Assembly (NCBI RefSeq): GCF_004364975.1
Contig: NZ_SOBW01000008.1
Span: 866,610-930,609, forward strand
Length of the DNA stretch: 64,000 bases
Reading direction: 5' to 3'
Source: Gelidibacter sediminis
Lineage (GTDB): Bacteria; Bacteroidota; Bacteroidia; Flavobacteriales; Flavobacteriaceae
The position numbers were made by a program, and so were the translations under genes. Below the pieces are notes generated by a model. The model searched no databases and was not told the DNA's origin. It saw only the letters and a program-made list of their open reading frames with translations. This document shows positions 32,858-41,542 of the stretch, piece after piece. Each line of letters starts with the position of its first letter. Positions within the stretch are counted from its first letter, which is position 1.

Positions 32858-35773
32858 CTAATCTATAATGGCTTCATAAATTAAACGTTGAATTTCCGTT
32901 CTGATACCTTCCTTTATTAAGGTATTATTAGTTGCTGACGGATAGGTTCTGTTTGACAAAAACACATATACAATATCCTGGTCTGGGTCTGCCCATGCGT
33001 ATGTTCCTGTAAATCCGGAATGGCCAAAACTTGATAAGGACACGCAACCACATGTAGGACCGGCAGTACCTAGTTGGGGTTTATCAAACCCGATACCACG
33101 CCTAACGCCAGTTTCACAATAATAGCACGTGTTAAATTTATCTATCGTATCAGATTTTAAGTAGCGTTTACCACCGTAAAATCCTTTTTGAAGGTACATT
33201 TGCATAATTTTGGCTACATCATTACTATTACTGAAAATACCAGCATGACCGCCAACACCGTTCTGCATGGCAGCACCCATGTCATGCACATAGCCTTGGA
33301 TGGTTTGATATCTGTAATAATCATCTTCTTCAGTGGGCACCAACTGACTGTTGCTAAATTTTGAGGCCGGATTATACGTGGTATGATTTGCTCCTAAAGA
33401 TTGATAAAAGTGCTCTTGAACCAAATCATCCAAGCCTTTGTCATAATGACGTTCAATATATTTTTTTAATATAAAATATGGAAAATCACTATATCGGTAA
33501 CGCAAACTTGGTAACAAATCAGTATCCCTAATAATTTTTTGTAGCGTGTCTGGATAATCATGTCTTAAATACATCTCATCAGCTACTTTCACGTTAAACA
33601 TTGGACTCGATACTCGCCTGTAGTATTTTGGGTCTGGCTTTTTGGAGGCGTCTAAGGTAGCGGTGTAGAATGGGATCCATGGCTTAAGTCGGGCGTAATG
33701 CGAGAGCATTTGTTTAATGGTAATATTCTTTTTATTCGATTCTCTATATTCCGGTAATATTTGAGACAATTTGGTTTCTGTTGATACCAACCCTTTTTCT
33801 TCCAGTTCCATTAATAGTGGTAAGGTAGCCAATATTTTTGTCAAGGAAGCAACATCATACATATCGTCTAATTCTACTGGTTCCTTACCATTGTAAGTGT
33901 GTTTTCCAAAAGCTTTGTTGTAAATAACTTTTCCTCTTCGTGCCACTAAAAGTTGTAAACCAGGTGCTGCCTTATGAGCAATGGTCAGGTTTGCCATAGA
34001 GTCTAATTTCTTTAATTTTTCAGAGCTCATACCTACAGATTCCGGCAAACCATAACTCAAATTCTGTAAACTATTATATGTATACCCTGTACCAACTTTA
34101 AAGTTCTCTCCTGCAGATACAGGTAAGGTACCAATTGCCGGAATGGCACCAAAAATGAGTTGCGCTGATTTACGCATAGAAATTTCGCTATTTTGATAGC
34201 TCATTACGATACCTTCAATATTTTCAACAGAATGCAGGTCGGATAGCGCATATGGGCGAGCAAAAACATTTAAAACCACATTATTTGTTCGTGCAATTTC
34301 ATAGAGCCAAGTCATCTCTCTTTCTGAAAATTGGTAAGGCTTCCACGGATTGACATTTGATTTGTGAAATCCTACAATTACTGTATTGTAATTTTGAAGC
34401 TTAGCCAATAAGGCATCCAACTTATCAGCTTTAATTTCATGAACTTTGGTATATTTCCTTAATTCATCTAAATATGCCGAATTATCAATGGCATCACCCA
34501 TTTCTACATAAGCAATCTTCTTAGTCTCCAAATGTCTTAAAGGCAGAATTTGCTTTTTATTGCGCACCACAGTAATGGCGCTTTCCATCAATTTTTCGTA
34601 AAGTAGATCATCCTTTAAACGGTTAAGGTCTTGCACAAGATTGTTTGTACCTATTGGAACATACTTATGAAGGCCCACCTTGTATTTAGCCATTAAAATC
34701 TTTTTGACGGAATGTGCCAGTCGTTCTTCTGTAAACTCATTGGCCTCATAAGCTGCCACCATCTTTTCTATAGCTAAAGGAATATTTTCAGAAATTAAGA
34801 GTACGTCATTTCCAGCCATAAAGGCAGCCAAATCAATATCTCCAGGTTTACTGAAATTTGCCACGCCTTTCATTTCCAAAGCATCGGTAAAAATTAAGCC
34901 TTCAAATTGCAACCGTTCTTTTAATAAATCAGTTATGATGCGTTTAGACAAAGATGAAGGTGTCCCAACATTAGGTTCTAAACTCGGTACATTCAAGTGG
35001 GCAACCATTACACTGGACAGTCCTTCTTTAATAAGTTTTTTATAAGGATAGAGTTCAATGGAATCAATTCGTGTTGCATCAAAATTTATTGTGGGTAGTG
35101 TCTTATGGCTATCGGTATCCGTATCGCCATGCCCAGGAAAATGTTTGGCATTGGCCAATACTCCCGCACTTTGGATGCCTTTCATAAATGCTAATGATTT
35201 TGCCGTGACATTATCTCTGTCTTCGCCAAAAGAGCGATTCCCGATGATTGGATTTTTGGGATTGGTATTGATATCTACATCTGGAGCGAAATTAAAATGC
35301 ACCCCAATCCGTTTGCAATGCTCACCAAGCTGCCGGCCCATTTGCTCCACGAGCGTGTTGTCAGTAATGGCACCAAGGGTCATGTTATAAGGAAAGGCAT
35401 AGGTTGAGTCCAAGCGCATGCTCAGCCCCCACTCAGCATCCATACCAATCAATAACGGCACTTTAGAAATGGCTTGATATCGGTTGTTTAATTTGGCTTG
35501 CTTTACGGGTCCGCCGGTAGAATAAATAAGTCCACCAATGTGGTATTCGTTTATAAGTTTGGCTACTTCAGCTTCATTAGATTTATTGTTGTTTGACAAT
35601 GCGCGTGCCATAAATAATTGGCCGATACGTTCTTGAAGGCTCATGCTATCATAAATGTCATTCACCCATTTTTGTTGGGCGGAGGCATCAGTTGTTACCA
35701 ATGGGTTTTTAGAGTTCTGGGCAGAAATTTTATATATAAAACAAGATAAAATGAGGAAAACAATTAATCGCAT
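32858..35773 (-). CDS. GH3 beta-N-acetylhexosaminidase fused to a serine hydrolase (beta-lactamase fold)
   Basis: 972 residues from MRLIVFLILSC, whose signal peptide runs to ...KISAQ; an upstream in-frame Met would precede the signal by 19 residues, so I used 35773. Residues ~30-400 form a GH3 TIM barrel with NagZ-like KHFPGHGDTDTDSH (the His-Asp dyad loop) and IFTDALEMKG, the nucleophile being Asp297. A GH3 C-terminal domain follows. Residues ~590-970 are a penicillin-binding-like hydrolase with SLTK (Ser643, Lys646) and HSGFTG near the end. The likely substrates are muropeptides or glycans in the periplasm. It lies upstream of bshA on the same strand. Confidence 0.92.
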   Translation of the reverse strand: MRLIVFLILSCFIYKISAQNSKNPLVTTDASAQQKWVNDIYDSMSLQERIGQLFMARALSNNNKSNEAEVAKLINEYHIGGLIYSTGGPVKQAKLNNRYQAISKVPLLIGMDAEWGLSMRLDSTYAFPYNMTLGAITDNTLVEQMGRQLGEHCKRIGVHFNFAPDVDINTNPKNPIIGNRSFGEDRDNVTAKSLAFMKGIQSAGVLANAKHFPGHGDTDTDSHKTLPTINFDATRIDSIELYPYKKLIKEGLSSVMVAHLNVPSLEPNVGTPSSLSKRIITDLLKERLQFEGLIFTDALEMKGVANFSKPGDIDLAAFMAGNDVLLISENIPLAIEKMVAAYEANEFTEERLAHSVKKILMAKYKVGLHKYVPIGTNNLVQDLNRLKDDLLYEKLMESAITVVRNKKQILPLRHLETKKIAYVEMGDAIDNSAYLDELRKYTKVHEIKADKLDALLAKLQNYNTVIVGFHKSNVNPWKPYQFSEREMTWLYEIARTNNVVLNVFARPYALSDLHSVENIEGIVMSYQNSEISMRKSAQLIFGAIPAIGTLPVSAGENFKVGTGYTYNSLQNLSYGLPESVGMSSEKLKKLDSMANLTIAHKAAPGLQLLVARRGKVIYNKAFGKHTYNGKEPVELDDMYDVASLTKILATLPLLMELEEKGLVSTETKLSQILPEYRESNKKNITIKQMLSHYARLKPWIPFYTATLDASKKPDPKYYRRVSSPMFNVKVADEMYLRHDYPDTLQKIIRDTDLLPSLRYRYSDFPYFILKKYIERHYDKGLDDLVQEHFYQSLGANHTTYNPASKFSNSQLVPTEEDDYYRYQTIQGYVHDMGAAMQNGVGGHAGIFSNSNDVAKIMQMYLQKGFYGGKRYLKSDTIDKFNTCYYCETGVRRGIGFDKPQLGTAGPTCGCVSLSSFGHSGFTGTYAWADPDQDIVYVFLSNRTYPSATNNTLIKEGIRTEIQRLIYEAIID

Positions 35774-35984
35774 ATAAATTTGGGTCTTTAAAGCTAAATA
35801 TTGAGGGTTAAAACCGTGGTAAAATACCACTTTTCATGGAGGTGCATAAAATTTTAAGATAGTTTTATAACGTGCGTCGCTATGATATAGTACGGATGTC
35901 GTAATACTTTTAAAACTGAATTAAGGCATCCAATGTTTTTGTAGTTTAAAAATCACATTTTATGCCAAACTGAAGGTGGTTTTT

Positions 35985-36470
35985 TTATTTCAAAAATCGA
36001 CTATGCCAACTTTCGCTCGCAGGCACTTCCCAATTTTCATTAAATTCTGCAATATTGTTGACTAAATTATTAAAGACAATGGTGTTTTTTGAAACCGCTT
36101 TATCTTTAGCCATTTTCTTAAAATCAATGAGCGTTTTGTAAGCTATAAAATCACCTTGTTTATAGGAGACATTCATTTTATCCATAAGATCAACGTTGTA
36201 CTCCTTTTCCAATTGTTGTATAAAATGGACTGAGGCGTCAATACTGCACCCTGTAGCTTTATTTAGATTTTGATTTAAGGCGATAACAATAAATCTTTTG
36301 TACTTAATGGTATAACCAGATTCTAAATCGCTGCCATGTGCAGTCCAATTAGAAATAAACATATCTAATTTAGATTCCAATTCAACAATTTCTTCATCGG
36401 TAAATGAGCGATTGGCTTGATAAATCCAAACTCGGGATTCTTCTGGTAAGGTATTAAAATCAACTAGCAT
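35985..36470 (-). CDS. conserved protein of unknown function (often mislabelled ABC transporter ATPase)
   Basis: 161 residues from MLVDFNTLPEESRVWIYQANR, a conserved start; an in-frame Met 14 codons upstream was rejected. Other visible segments are WTAHGSDLESGYTIKYKRFIV and CSIDASVHFIQQLE. I see no Walker A, Walker B or ABC signature, so the database name used for this family is not supported. There is no signal peptide. The start is 32 bases after the PH-domain gene, suggesting the end of that operon. The function is unknown. Confidence 0.8.
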   Translation of the reverse strand: MLVDFNTLPEESRVWIYQANRSFTDEEIVELESKLDMFISNWTAHGSDLESGYTIKYKRFIVIALNQNLNKATGCSIDASVHFIQQLEKEYNVDLMDKMNVSYKQGDFIAYKTLIDFKKMAKDKAVSKNTIVFNNLVNNIAEFNENWEVPASESWHSRFLK

Positions 36471-36502
36471 AAATATTCTTTTTCTGATGCAAAAATACGG
36501 TT

Positions 36503-37999
36503 TTACATCCAATTTCTGTCTTGAGATTCGATCTTATATAAGAGAAAATCTAATATAGACCGGGCATGTACTTCTGAAATATATGGAATACTTACTGATT
36601 GTGATGCTGTAGCAATATGTAATGAAGCAATATGGCGATGTTTTTGAAAAATGCTTTGTTTAATGGCAACCGACTGAATTTTATGCACTTCATTAATATG
36701 TTTGACCCGGTCCATAAAACCACTGTTTATGGTAATATATTCTTCAGTAATTTGAAAGCTTGCCTTTTTGTATGAGAAATGTACAAATAACGCGATCCAA
36801 ATTATTATCGGAACATTAACCAACCAAAAATAATTACCAAAAATAAAGAATGCAGGAATATTTAGTATAATCCCAATAGGTACTGACCTTAATAAGAGCA
36901 CACGTTTGTATAATATTTCTGGTTTGAATATTTCACCTCTATCATCATACTTAGGATAGAAATTACGGATTAGATGTGTTAATTGATGTTTTTCTAAAGC
37001 AACAATCACAGAGTTTTTTTGCTGTTTTTTATTAATCATAGCCTGCTTAATAGACAAGGTATGCAGCCCGAGATAACTCTTCAACCGGTTGGTCTTAACC
37101 ACTAAGTTTTGAATTCTTACCGAGGTTAAAATCAGTGAAACTTTATTGAACAGTCCTTTATTTATTTCAATGGTGTCAGCATTTTCAATAACTTCCAAAT
37201 TGTAATTAGAAATGAATGTTTGAATAACTGAAAATAGCATGGAACCTAAAATAGCAAGAATTACTATAAATATGTTGGCTATTAAAATATTGATAATGCT
37301 ACCAGATTGCAAATTGACAGATGCTTTTAATTGCTCTGTAACATGAAATTGTTGTAGATATTTCTCAAATTCATTATAAAGTCCAACAACAAATGAGAAT
37401 ATAATTAGGAAGCTTTTAATATGATTTTTTGAAATACCTTCTAGCAACAATCGCCTACCGGAAACTCTAAAATAAACGATAGGTGCTGAATGCTTTTTGT
37501 CAACACTAAATTGCTCCAATTGCTTATTGCTAAACAATTGGTTTTTGAGACTGAGCGCAGTATCGCGGTCTAGAGCATGGATCTCAATTTCAGTGTCATC
37601 ATCGCCTGCAGTTTCTATGGTTAATGAAACCACGTTTATAAGTTGTTGTATAAAATTCTGTTTAATATAAACATTTTGAATTTTGTTTATAGGGAGAATT
37701 GTTGTGTCCTTGTTGAGAATTCCTGTAGCTAAATGGAATTCGTCATTATCTAAGTAAAATTTAAAATTGAGATATTTAAGTATGGCAATCGCCAACAGCA
37801 TTATAAAAACACCTATGATGGCCAGTGTCATGTTGGTTGGATTTAAAAACGCAAAGGATTCGTTCTTGGACAACGACAGGCCTAAGGCTAAAATCAATAC
37901 AAAAGACCTTGCAAAAAATTTATAGGTATTCAGGGCAAATATGACAAGAATCCCTTTAGGAGATTGGCGTGCAGATTGCGAAAAATCATGCTGTTCCAT
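36503..37999 (-). CDS. PH-domain membrane protein, YdbT-like
   Basis: 498 residues with two or three bPH2 (DUF304) repeats separated by pairs of transmembrane helices. TTILPINKIQNVYIKQNFIQQ, SLILTSVRIQNLVVKTNRLKS and VKHINEVHKIQSVAIKQSIFQK are the repeated strand-turn-strand cores, each with the family's R/KIQ motif. It is an inner-membrane protein whose cytosolic PH domains probably contact lipid or partner proteins. It overlaps the smaller PH-domain gene by 14 bases; the pair resembles the ydbS-ydbT arrangement of Bacillus. Confidence 0.85.
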   Translation of the reverse strand: MEQHDFSQSARQSPKGILVIFALNTYKFFARSFVLILALGLSLSKNESFAFLNPTNMTLAIIGVFIMLLAIAILKYLNFKFYLDNDEFHLATGILNKDTTILPINKIQNVYIKQNFIQQLINVVSLTIETAGDDDTEIEIHALDRDTALSLKNQLFSNKQLEQFSVDKKHSAPIVYFRVSGRRLLLEGISKNHIKSFLIIFSFVVGLYNEFEKYLQQFHVTEQLKASVNLQSGSIINILIANIFIVILAILGSMLFSVIQTFISNYNLEVIENADTIEINKGLFNKVSLILTSVRIQNLVVKTNRLKSYLGLHTLSIKQAMINKKQQKNSVIVALEKHQLTHLIRNFYPKYDDRGEIFKPEILYKRVLLLRSVPIGIILNIPAFFIFGNYFWLVNVPIIIWIALFVHFSYKKASFQITEEYITINSGFMDRVKHINEVHKIQSVAIKQSIFQKHRHIASLHIATASQSVSIPYISEVHARSILDFLLYKIESQDRNWM

Positions 38000-38501
38000 T
38001 GACTTTCTTACTTAAGAACTCATTGATTTTTTCAGCTTCATTCAGGTTAAGGCCTTCAATGTTCAAATCAATCCCTGATTCTCCAGCAGTAAAAATATTC
38101 AATGTGGCCAATTTAAATTTTCTGGCCAGCCAACTTCGAGAAATTTCGATGTGCTGAATACGTGAGATCGGAACGGCCGCAATTGTATTTGTCAATAAAC
38201 CCTCAGTATAAATGACGTCCTGCTCCCTAATGGCGTATTTTCTAGTTTTAAATGCCAGAATGGTATAGGCAATAGTGATAAACGCCAGGAGACCCACAGC
38301 GGAGGTCAGGTACCAGAACAAGCTCTGAAACAGCCCTGTATTGACCATTTGTTTAGCAATAAAAAGACCTATTATGATTAGAAAAAAAATGGCACATCTA
38401 TTTAAAATTAAGATGTTGAGATATTGCCTAGAAACTGATTTAAATTCTATAACATCAATAGAAGGCAAAATATTTAAGTCAATTTGCTGGTTGCTAAACA
38501 T
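37986..38501 (-). CDS. PH-domain membrane protein, YdbS-like
   Basis: 171 residues from MFSNQQIDLN; the ATG 40 codons upstream would overlap the preceding gene and lacks family resemblance. It has two N-terminal hydrophobic helices (~40-90) and then one bPH2 domain with AVPISRIQHIEISRSWLARKFKL and TLNIFTAGESG. It is the single-domain partner of the following gene, with which it overlaps by 14 bases. Its start is 29 bases after the 65-residue membrane protein gene. Confidence 0.85.
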   Translation of the reverse strand: MFSNQQIDLNILPSIDVIEFKSVSRQYLNILILNRCAIFFLIIIGLFIAKQMVNTGLFQSLFWYLTSAVGLLAFITIAYTILAFKTRKYAIREQDVIYTEGLLTNTIAAVPISRIQHIEISRSWLARKFKLATLNIFTAGESGIDLNIEGLNLNEAEKINEFLSKKVNGTA

Positions 38502-38530
38502 TGATGCGTGGTTTCTAATATAAGTAAGAT

Positions 38531-38728
38531 TTACTTTTTGAGTTGTTTTTTGAAATTTCTGTAGCTCAAAAATCCGTAGACCAACACCGCAAACGGGAAA
38601 TAGAATGCTAAGCGTTCCCAACGAATTCCACGGCCTAAAATATAATCAAAAATCAAGACGACAACGCAAAACAGCGTGCCACCTACAAATGCTGCAATAA
38701 CGACTCTTTTCTTGCTGACTTTTGGCAT
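38531..38728 (-). CDS. small two-helix membrane protein
   Basis: 65 residues with a basic N terminus (MPKVSKKRVV), two hydrophobic helices (~9-27 and ~41-57) and a basic tail ending FKKQLKK, so both ends are probably cytosolic. It starts one base after the CCG Fe-S gene stop, which supports its being real and co-expressed. I do not recognise the family. Confidence 0.75.
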   Translation of the reverse strand: MPKVSKKRVVIAAFVGGTLFCVVVLIFDYILGRGIRWERLAFYFPFAVLVYGFLSYRNFKKQLKK

Positions 38729-38729
38729 C

Positions 38730-39524
38730 TTAGAGATCTTGGGCGTTGGCTATCAACTCAGCAATATCCATGACTTCAATTTCAGATTCTTTATCTTTAG
38801 CTTTGACACCATCCGTCATCATGGTGTTACAAAATGGGCAGCCGGCTGCAATAATTTGAGGTTTAACATCAATAGCTTGTTCTGTACGCGCAATATTAAC
38901 TTCTTTATTGCCCGGTTCAGCCTCCTTAAACATTTGAGCGCCACCTGCACCACAACATAAGCCACGAGATTTGCAACTTTTCATTTCTACCAGCTCAGCA
39001 TCCAATTTTCTGATCAAATCTCTTGGTGCCTCATATACATCATTAGCACGACCCAAGTAGCAAGGGTCATGAAAAGTAATACGTTTTCCTTTAAATTGGC
39101 CGCCTTCAACGGTTAAGCGCCCTTCATCCAAAAGGGATTTCAAAAATTGTGTATGGTGCATCACTTGGTAATTTCCACCAAGTCCAGGATATTCATTTTT
39201 AATGGTGTTAAAACAATGTGGACAGGCCGTTACAATTTTTTTAATTTCATACGCATTGAGCACTTCAATATTGGTAACAGCTTGCATTTGGAAAAGAAAT
39301 TCATTGCCCGCACGTTTGGCAGGATCACCCGTACAGCTTTCTTCAGTTCCTAACACAGCAAAATCCACATTAGCTTTGTTTAATAATCTCACAAAGGCTT
39401 TGGTTACTTTCTTGGCTCTATCATCAAAACTCCCCATACAACCCACCCAAAAGAGGACCTCTGGTTGCTTCCCTTCTGCCATATATTCCGCCATTGTAGG
39501 CACCTTCAATGTAGTATTACTCAT
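38730..39524 (-). CDS. CCG-domain Fe-S protein (HdrB / LutA / GlpC-like)
   Basis: 264 residues with two Cys-rich CCG domains: ESCTGDPAKRAGNEF and ACPHCFNT in the first, and GLCCGAGGAQMF with AGCPFCNTMM in the second. This resembles HdrB of heterodisulfide reductase and LutA/GlcF subunits, which bind a [4Fe-4S] cluster and transfer electrons. It likely pairs with the membrane Fe-S protein encoded upstream at 40230-41531. No flavoprotein gene is adjacent, so the electron donor and acceptor are open. Confidence 0.88.
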   Translation of the reverse strand: MSNTTLKVPTMAEYMAEGKQPEVLFWVGCMGSFDDRAKKVTKAFVRLLNKANVDFAVLGTEESCTGDPAKRAGNEFLFQMQAVTNIEVLNAYEIKKIVTACPHCFNTIKNEYPGLGGNYQVMHHTQFLKSLLDEGRLTVEGGQFKGKRITFHDPCYLGRANDVYEAPRDLIRKLDAELVEMKSCKSRGLCCGAGGAQMFKEAEPGNKEVNIARTEQAIDVKPQIIAAGCPFCNTMMTDGVKAKDKESEIEVMDIAELIANAQDL

Positions 39525-39571
39525 AATGTCATATTTTATTCTAAAATCTTCTGCATGCGCAGGTTTAAGCT

Positions 39572-40018
39572 CTAATCATGATGTCCATCATCAAAAACCT
39601 TGATAGTTACATTCTTGTCTACAAGCTCAGTAAACTTGCCTTTGTATTGTGTTGCTTTAACTAAATGGTTATCTATCCAATGGTAATTTCCACCACGTGG
39701 TTTTCCCATTAGTAAGGTATGGTATTTAAAGCCATGTTTTTTTAACCAAGTTTCAGTATGGTTACGGTGCTCTTCCATACGCGATGTAAAGAAACAAATC
39801 ATATGGCCTTCGTCATACCATTTATTACAAGTTTTAAGGGCGTCAGGATACACTTCTGCGGTAAGCATACGTTCTGGTTCTTCATTTGGGATATCATCAC
39901 AAATGGTTCCATCGATATCAATTAAATAATTCTTGACACCTTCTGGGAGTACAGGGCTTACTTTCTCTCCTTTTTCTACTTTGTCGTGTAAAAATTTGTC
40001 TGCTTCTTCTCTTTCCAT
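39572..40018 (-). CDS. HAD-superfamily phosphatase-like protein
   Basis: 148 residues. HAD motif I is LIDIDGTICDD (nucleophile Asp near residue 34), motif II FFTSR near residue 76, and the Lys of motif III is probably in LLMGKPRGG. The IKVFDDGHHD tail supplies the acidic motif IV. It should hydrolyse a phosphate ester. Homologues are sometimes called phosphoheptose isomerase, but no SIS domain is present. It sits between the two Fe-S genes. A small hairpin lies about 9 bases before its start codon. Confidence 0.82.
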   Translation of the reverse strand: MEREEADKFLHDKVEKGEKVSPVLPEGVKNYLIDIDGTICDDIPNEEPERMLTAEVYPDALKTCNKWYDEGHMICFFTSRMEEHRNHTETWLKKHGFKYHTLLMGKPRGGNYHWIDNHLVKATQYKGKFTELVDKNVTIKVFDDGHHD

Positions 40019-40229
40019 AATTATACACCCAATACTTGGGGTTTTTATTAATTAAACGCTTGATTAAAATATTTTCAAGCTTAAAACTAATATTATTTCA
40101 GCACAAAGTTCGTTATAGCACAATTATTATCCGCTTTTTCAATTATACTCAATAATCGTAATGCTCTACTGTTATTTGTTTAAATTATAAGATGTAAATT
40201 AACAAATCTTGAATATTGAACTTAGACCA

Positions 40230-41531
40230 TTATTCATTTTTCCAGTTCAGTCTATCCATTTGATTATAAGGCCATGGTGCACCGTTGTTTTCAACATTGG
40301 TCATCATATTGTTCAGTTCCATAGGTGCTGCAGACTGCTCCATTACTAAATAACGACGCATCTCCATAATAATAGACAGTGGGTCAATACTTACAGGACA
40401 AGCCTCAACACAAGCATTACAAGTGGTACATGCCCATAATTCTTCTCTAGTAATATAATCATCTAATAATTGTTTGCCATCTTCTTTAAATGTGCCACCG
40501 TTGGCGTCTATATTCTTACCCACCTCTTCTAGACGATCTCTAGTGTCCATCATGATTTTACGAGGCGATAATTTTTTGCCTGTTTGGTTGGCAGGACATT
40601 CACTGGTACAGCGTCCACATTCCGTACATGTATAGGCATTGAGCAATTGCACCCAGTTGAGATCTTGAACATCACTAGCGCCAAATTTTGCAGGCGCTTC
40701 AGCACTTTCCGGTTGCGCCGCAAAAGGATCTATACTTGGGTCCATCATCATCTTAACCTCATTGGTTACAGATTCCAAATTATCCAACTCGCCTTTTGGT
40801 TTTACTTTACCGTAATAGGTATTTGGAAATGCTAATAAAATATGTAAATGTTTAGAGAAATAAAGGTAATTTAAAAAACCTAGGATCCCCAAAATATGTA
40901 ACCACCATGCGCTACGCTCAATGATATGAATGGTGCCATCTGAAAGGCCGCTAAACCAAGGTGCAATAAATTGACTGATGACATTGCCATTATTCATTTC
41001 CTGAAACTTCAGATCGGTGGCATTCATAACCAAGAACAACAACATGAGCACCATCTCAATATAAAGAATGTAATTGGCGTCATTTTTAGGCCAACTGGTC
41101 ATTTCATTAGCCCAAAAACGTTTAATTTTTACGACATTACGTCGAATCCAAAAAATAATTACGGAGACCAAAACTAAAAATGCGAGCACCTCAAAAGCGC
41201 CGATAAGAACACCGTATAATGGACCAATTCCTGAAAAAATACGATGTGTGCCGGCCAAACCATCAATGATGATTTCTAGGACTTCAATATTGATAATAAT
41301 AAATCCGACATAGACAATAATATGCAAAAAGCCAGCAATAGGACGTTTGACCATCTTACTCTGACCGAGTGCAATCATTGCCATGTTTTTCCAGCGTTGC
41401 GAGGTGTTATCACTCACATCTACATCATGGCCTAATTTAATGTTGCGGATTAATTTTTTTACATTTTTGGCAAAATAACCAATGCCAACAATCAATGCGA
41501 CTGCAAAAAGGATATTTGGAATGTAATTCAT
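40230..41531 (-). CDS. membrane-bound 4Fe-4S dicluster protein (HdrC/E-like electron-transfer subunit)
   Basis: 433 residues. The N-terminal ~240 have about five or six transmembrane helices, including HIIVYVGFIIINIEVLEI, and conserved His residues that may bind haem. The cytosolic C-terminal part carries two [4Fe-4S] motifs: CTECGRCTSECP near residue 300, and CTTCNACVEACP near 369. This is the layout of HdrE fused to HdrC, or of a NarI-like cytochrome fused to a ferredoxin. It probably moves electrons between the quinone pool and the CCG protein. It starts 11 bases after mlaD. Confidence 0.87.
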   Translation of the reverse strand: MNYIPNILFAVALIVGIGYFAKNVKKLIRNIKLGHDVDVSDNTSQRWKNMAMIALGQSKMVKRPIAGFLHIIVYVGFIIINIEVLEIIIDGLAGTHRIFSGIGPLYGVLIGAFEVLAFLVLVSVIIFWIRRNVVKIKRFWANEMTSWPKNDANYILYIEMVLMLLFLVMNATDLKFQEMNNGNVISQFIAPWFSGLSDGTIHIIERSAWWLHILGILGFLNYLYFSKHLHILLAFPNTYYGKVKPKGELDNLESVTNEVKMMMDPSIDPFAAQPESAEAPAKFGASDVQDLNWVQLLNAYTCTECGRCTSECPANQTGKKLSPRKIMMDTRDRLEEVGKNIDANGGTFKEDGKQLLDDYITREELWACTTCNACVEACPVSIDPLSIIMEMRRYLVMEQSAAPMELNNMMTNVENNGAPWPYNQMDRLNWKNE

Positions 41532-41542
41532 TGTTAGGTTGG

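Noticed and set aside
40058-40080. GCTTGA/TCAAGC hairpin as a terminator for the membrane Fe-S gene
   Set aside because: It lies about 150 bases downstream of the stop and no T-run follows on the minus strand.
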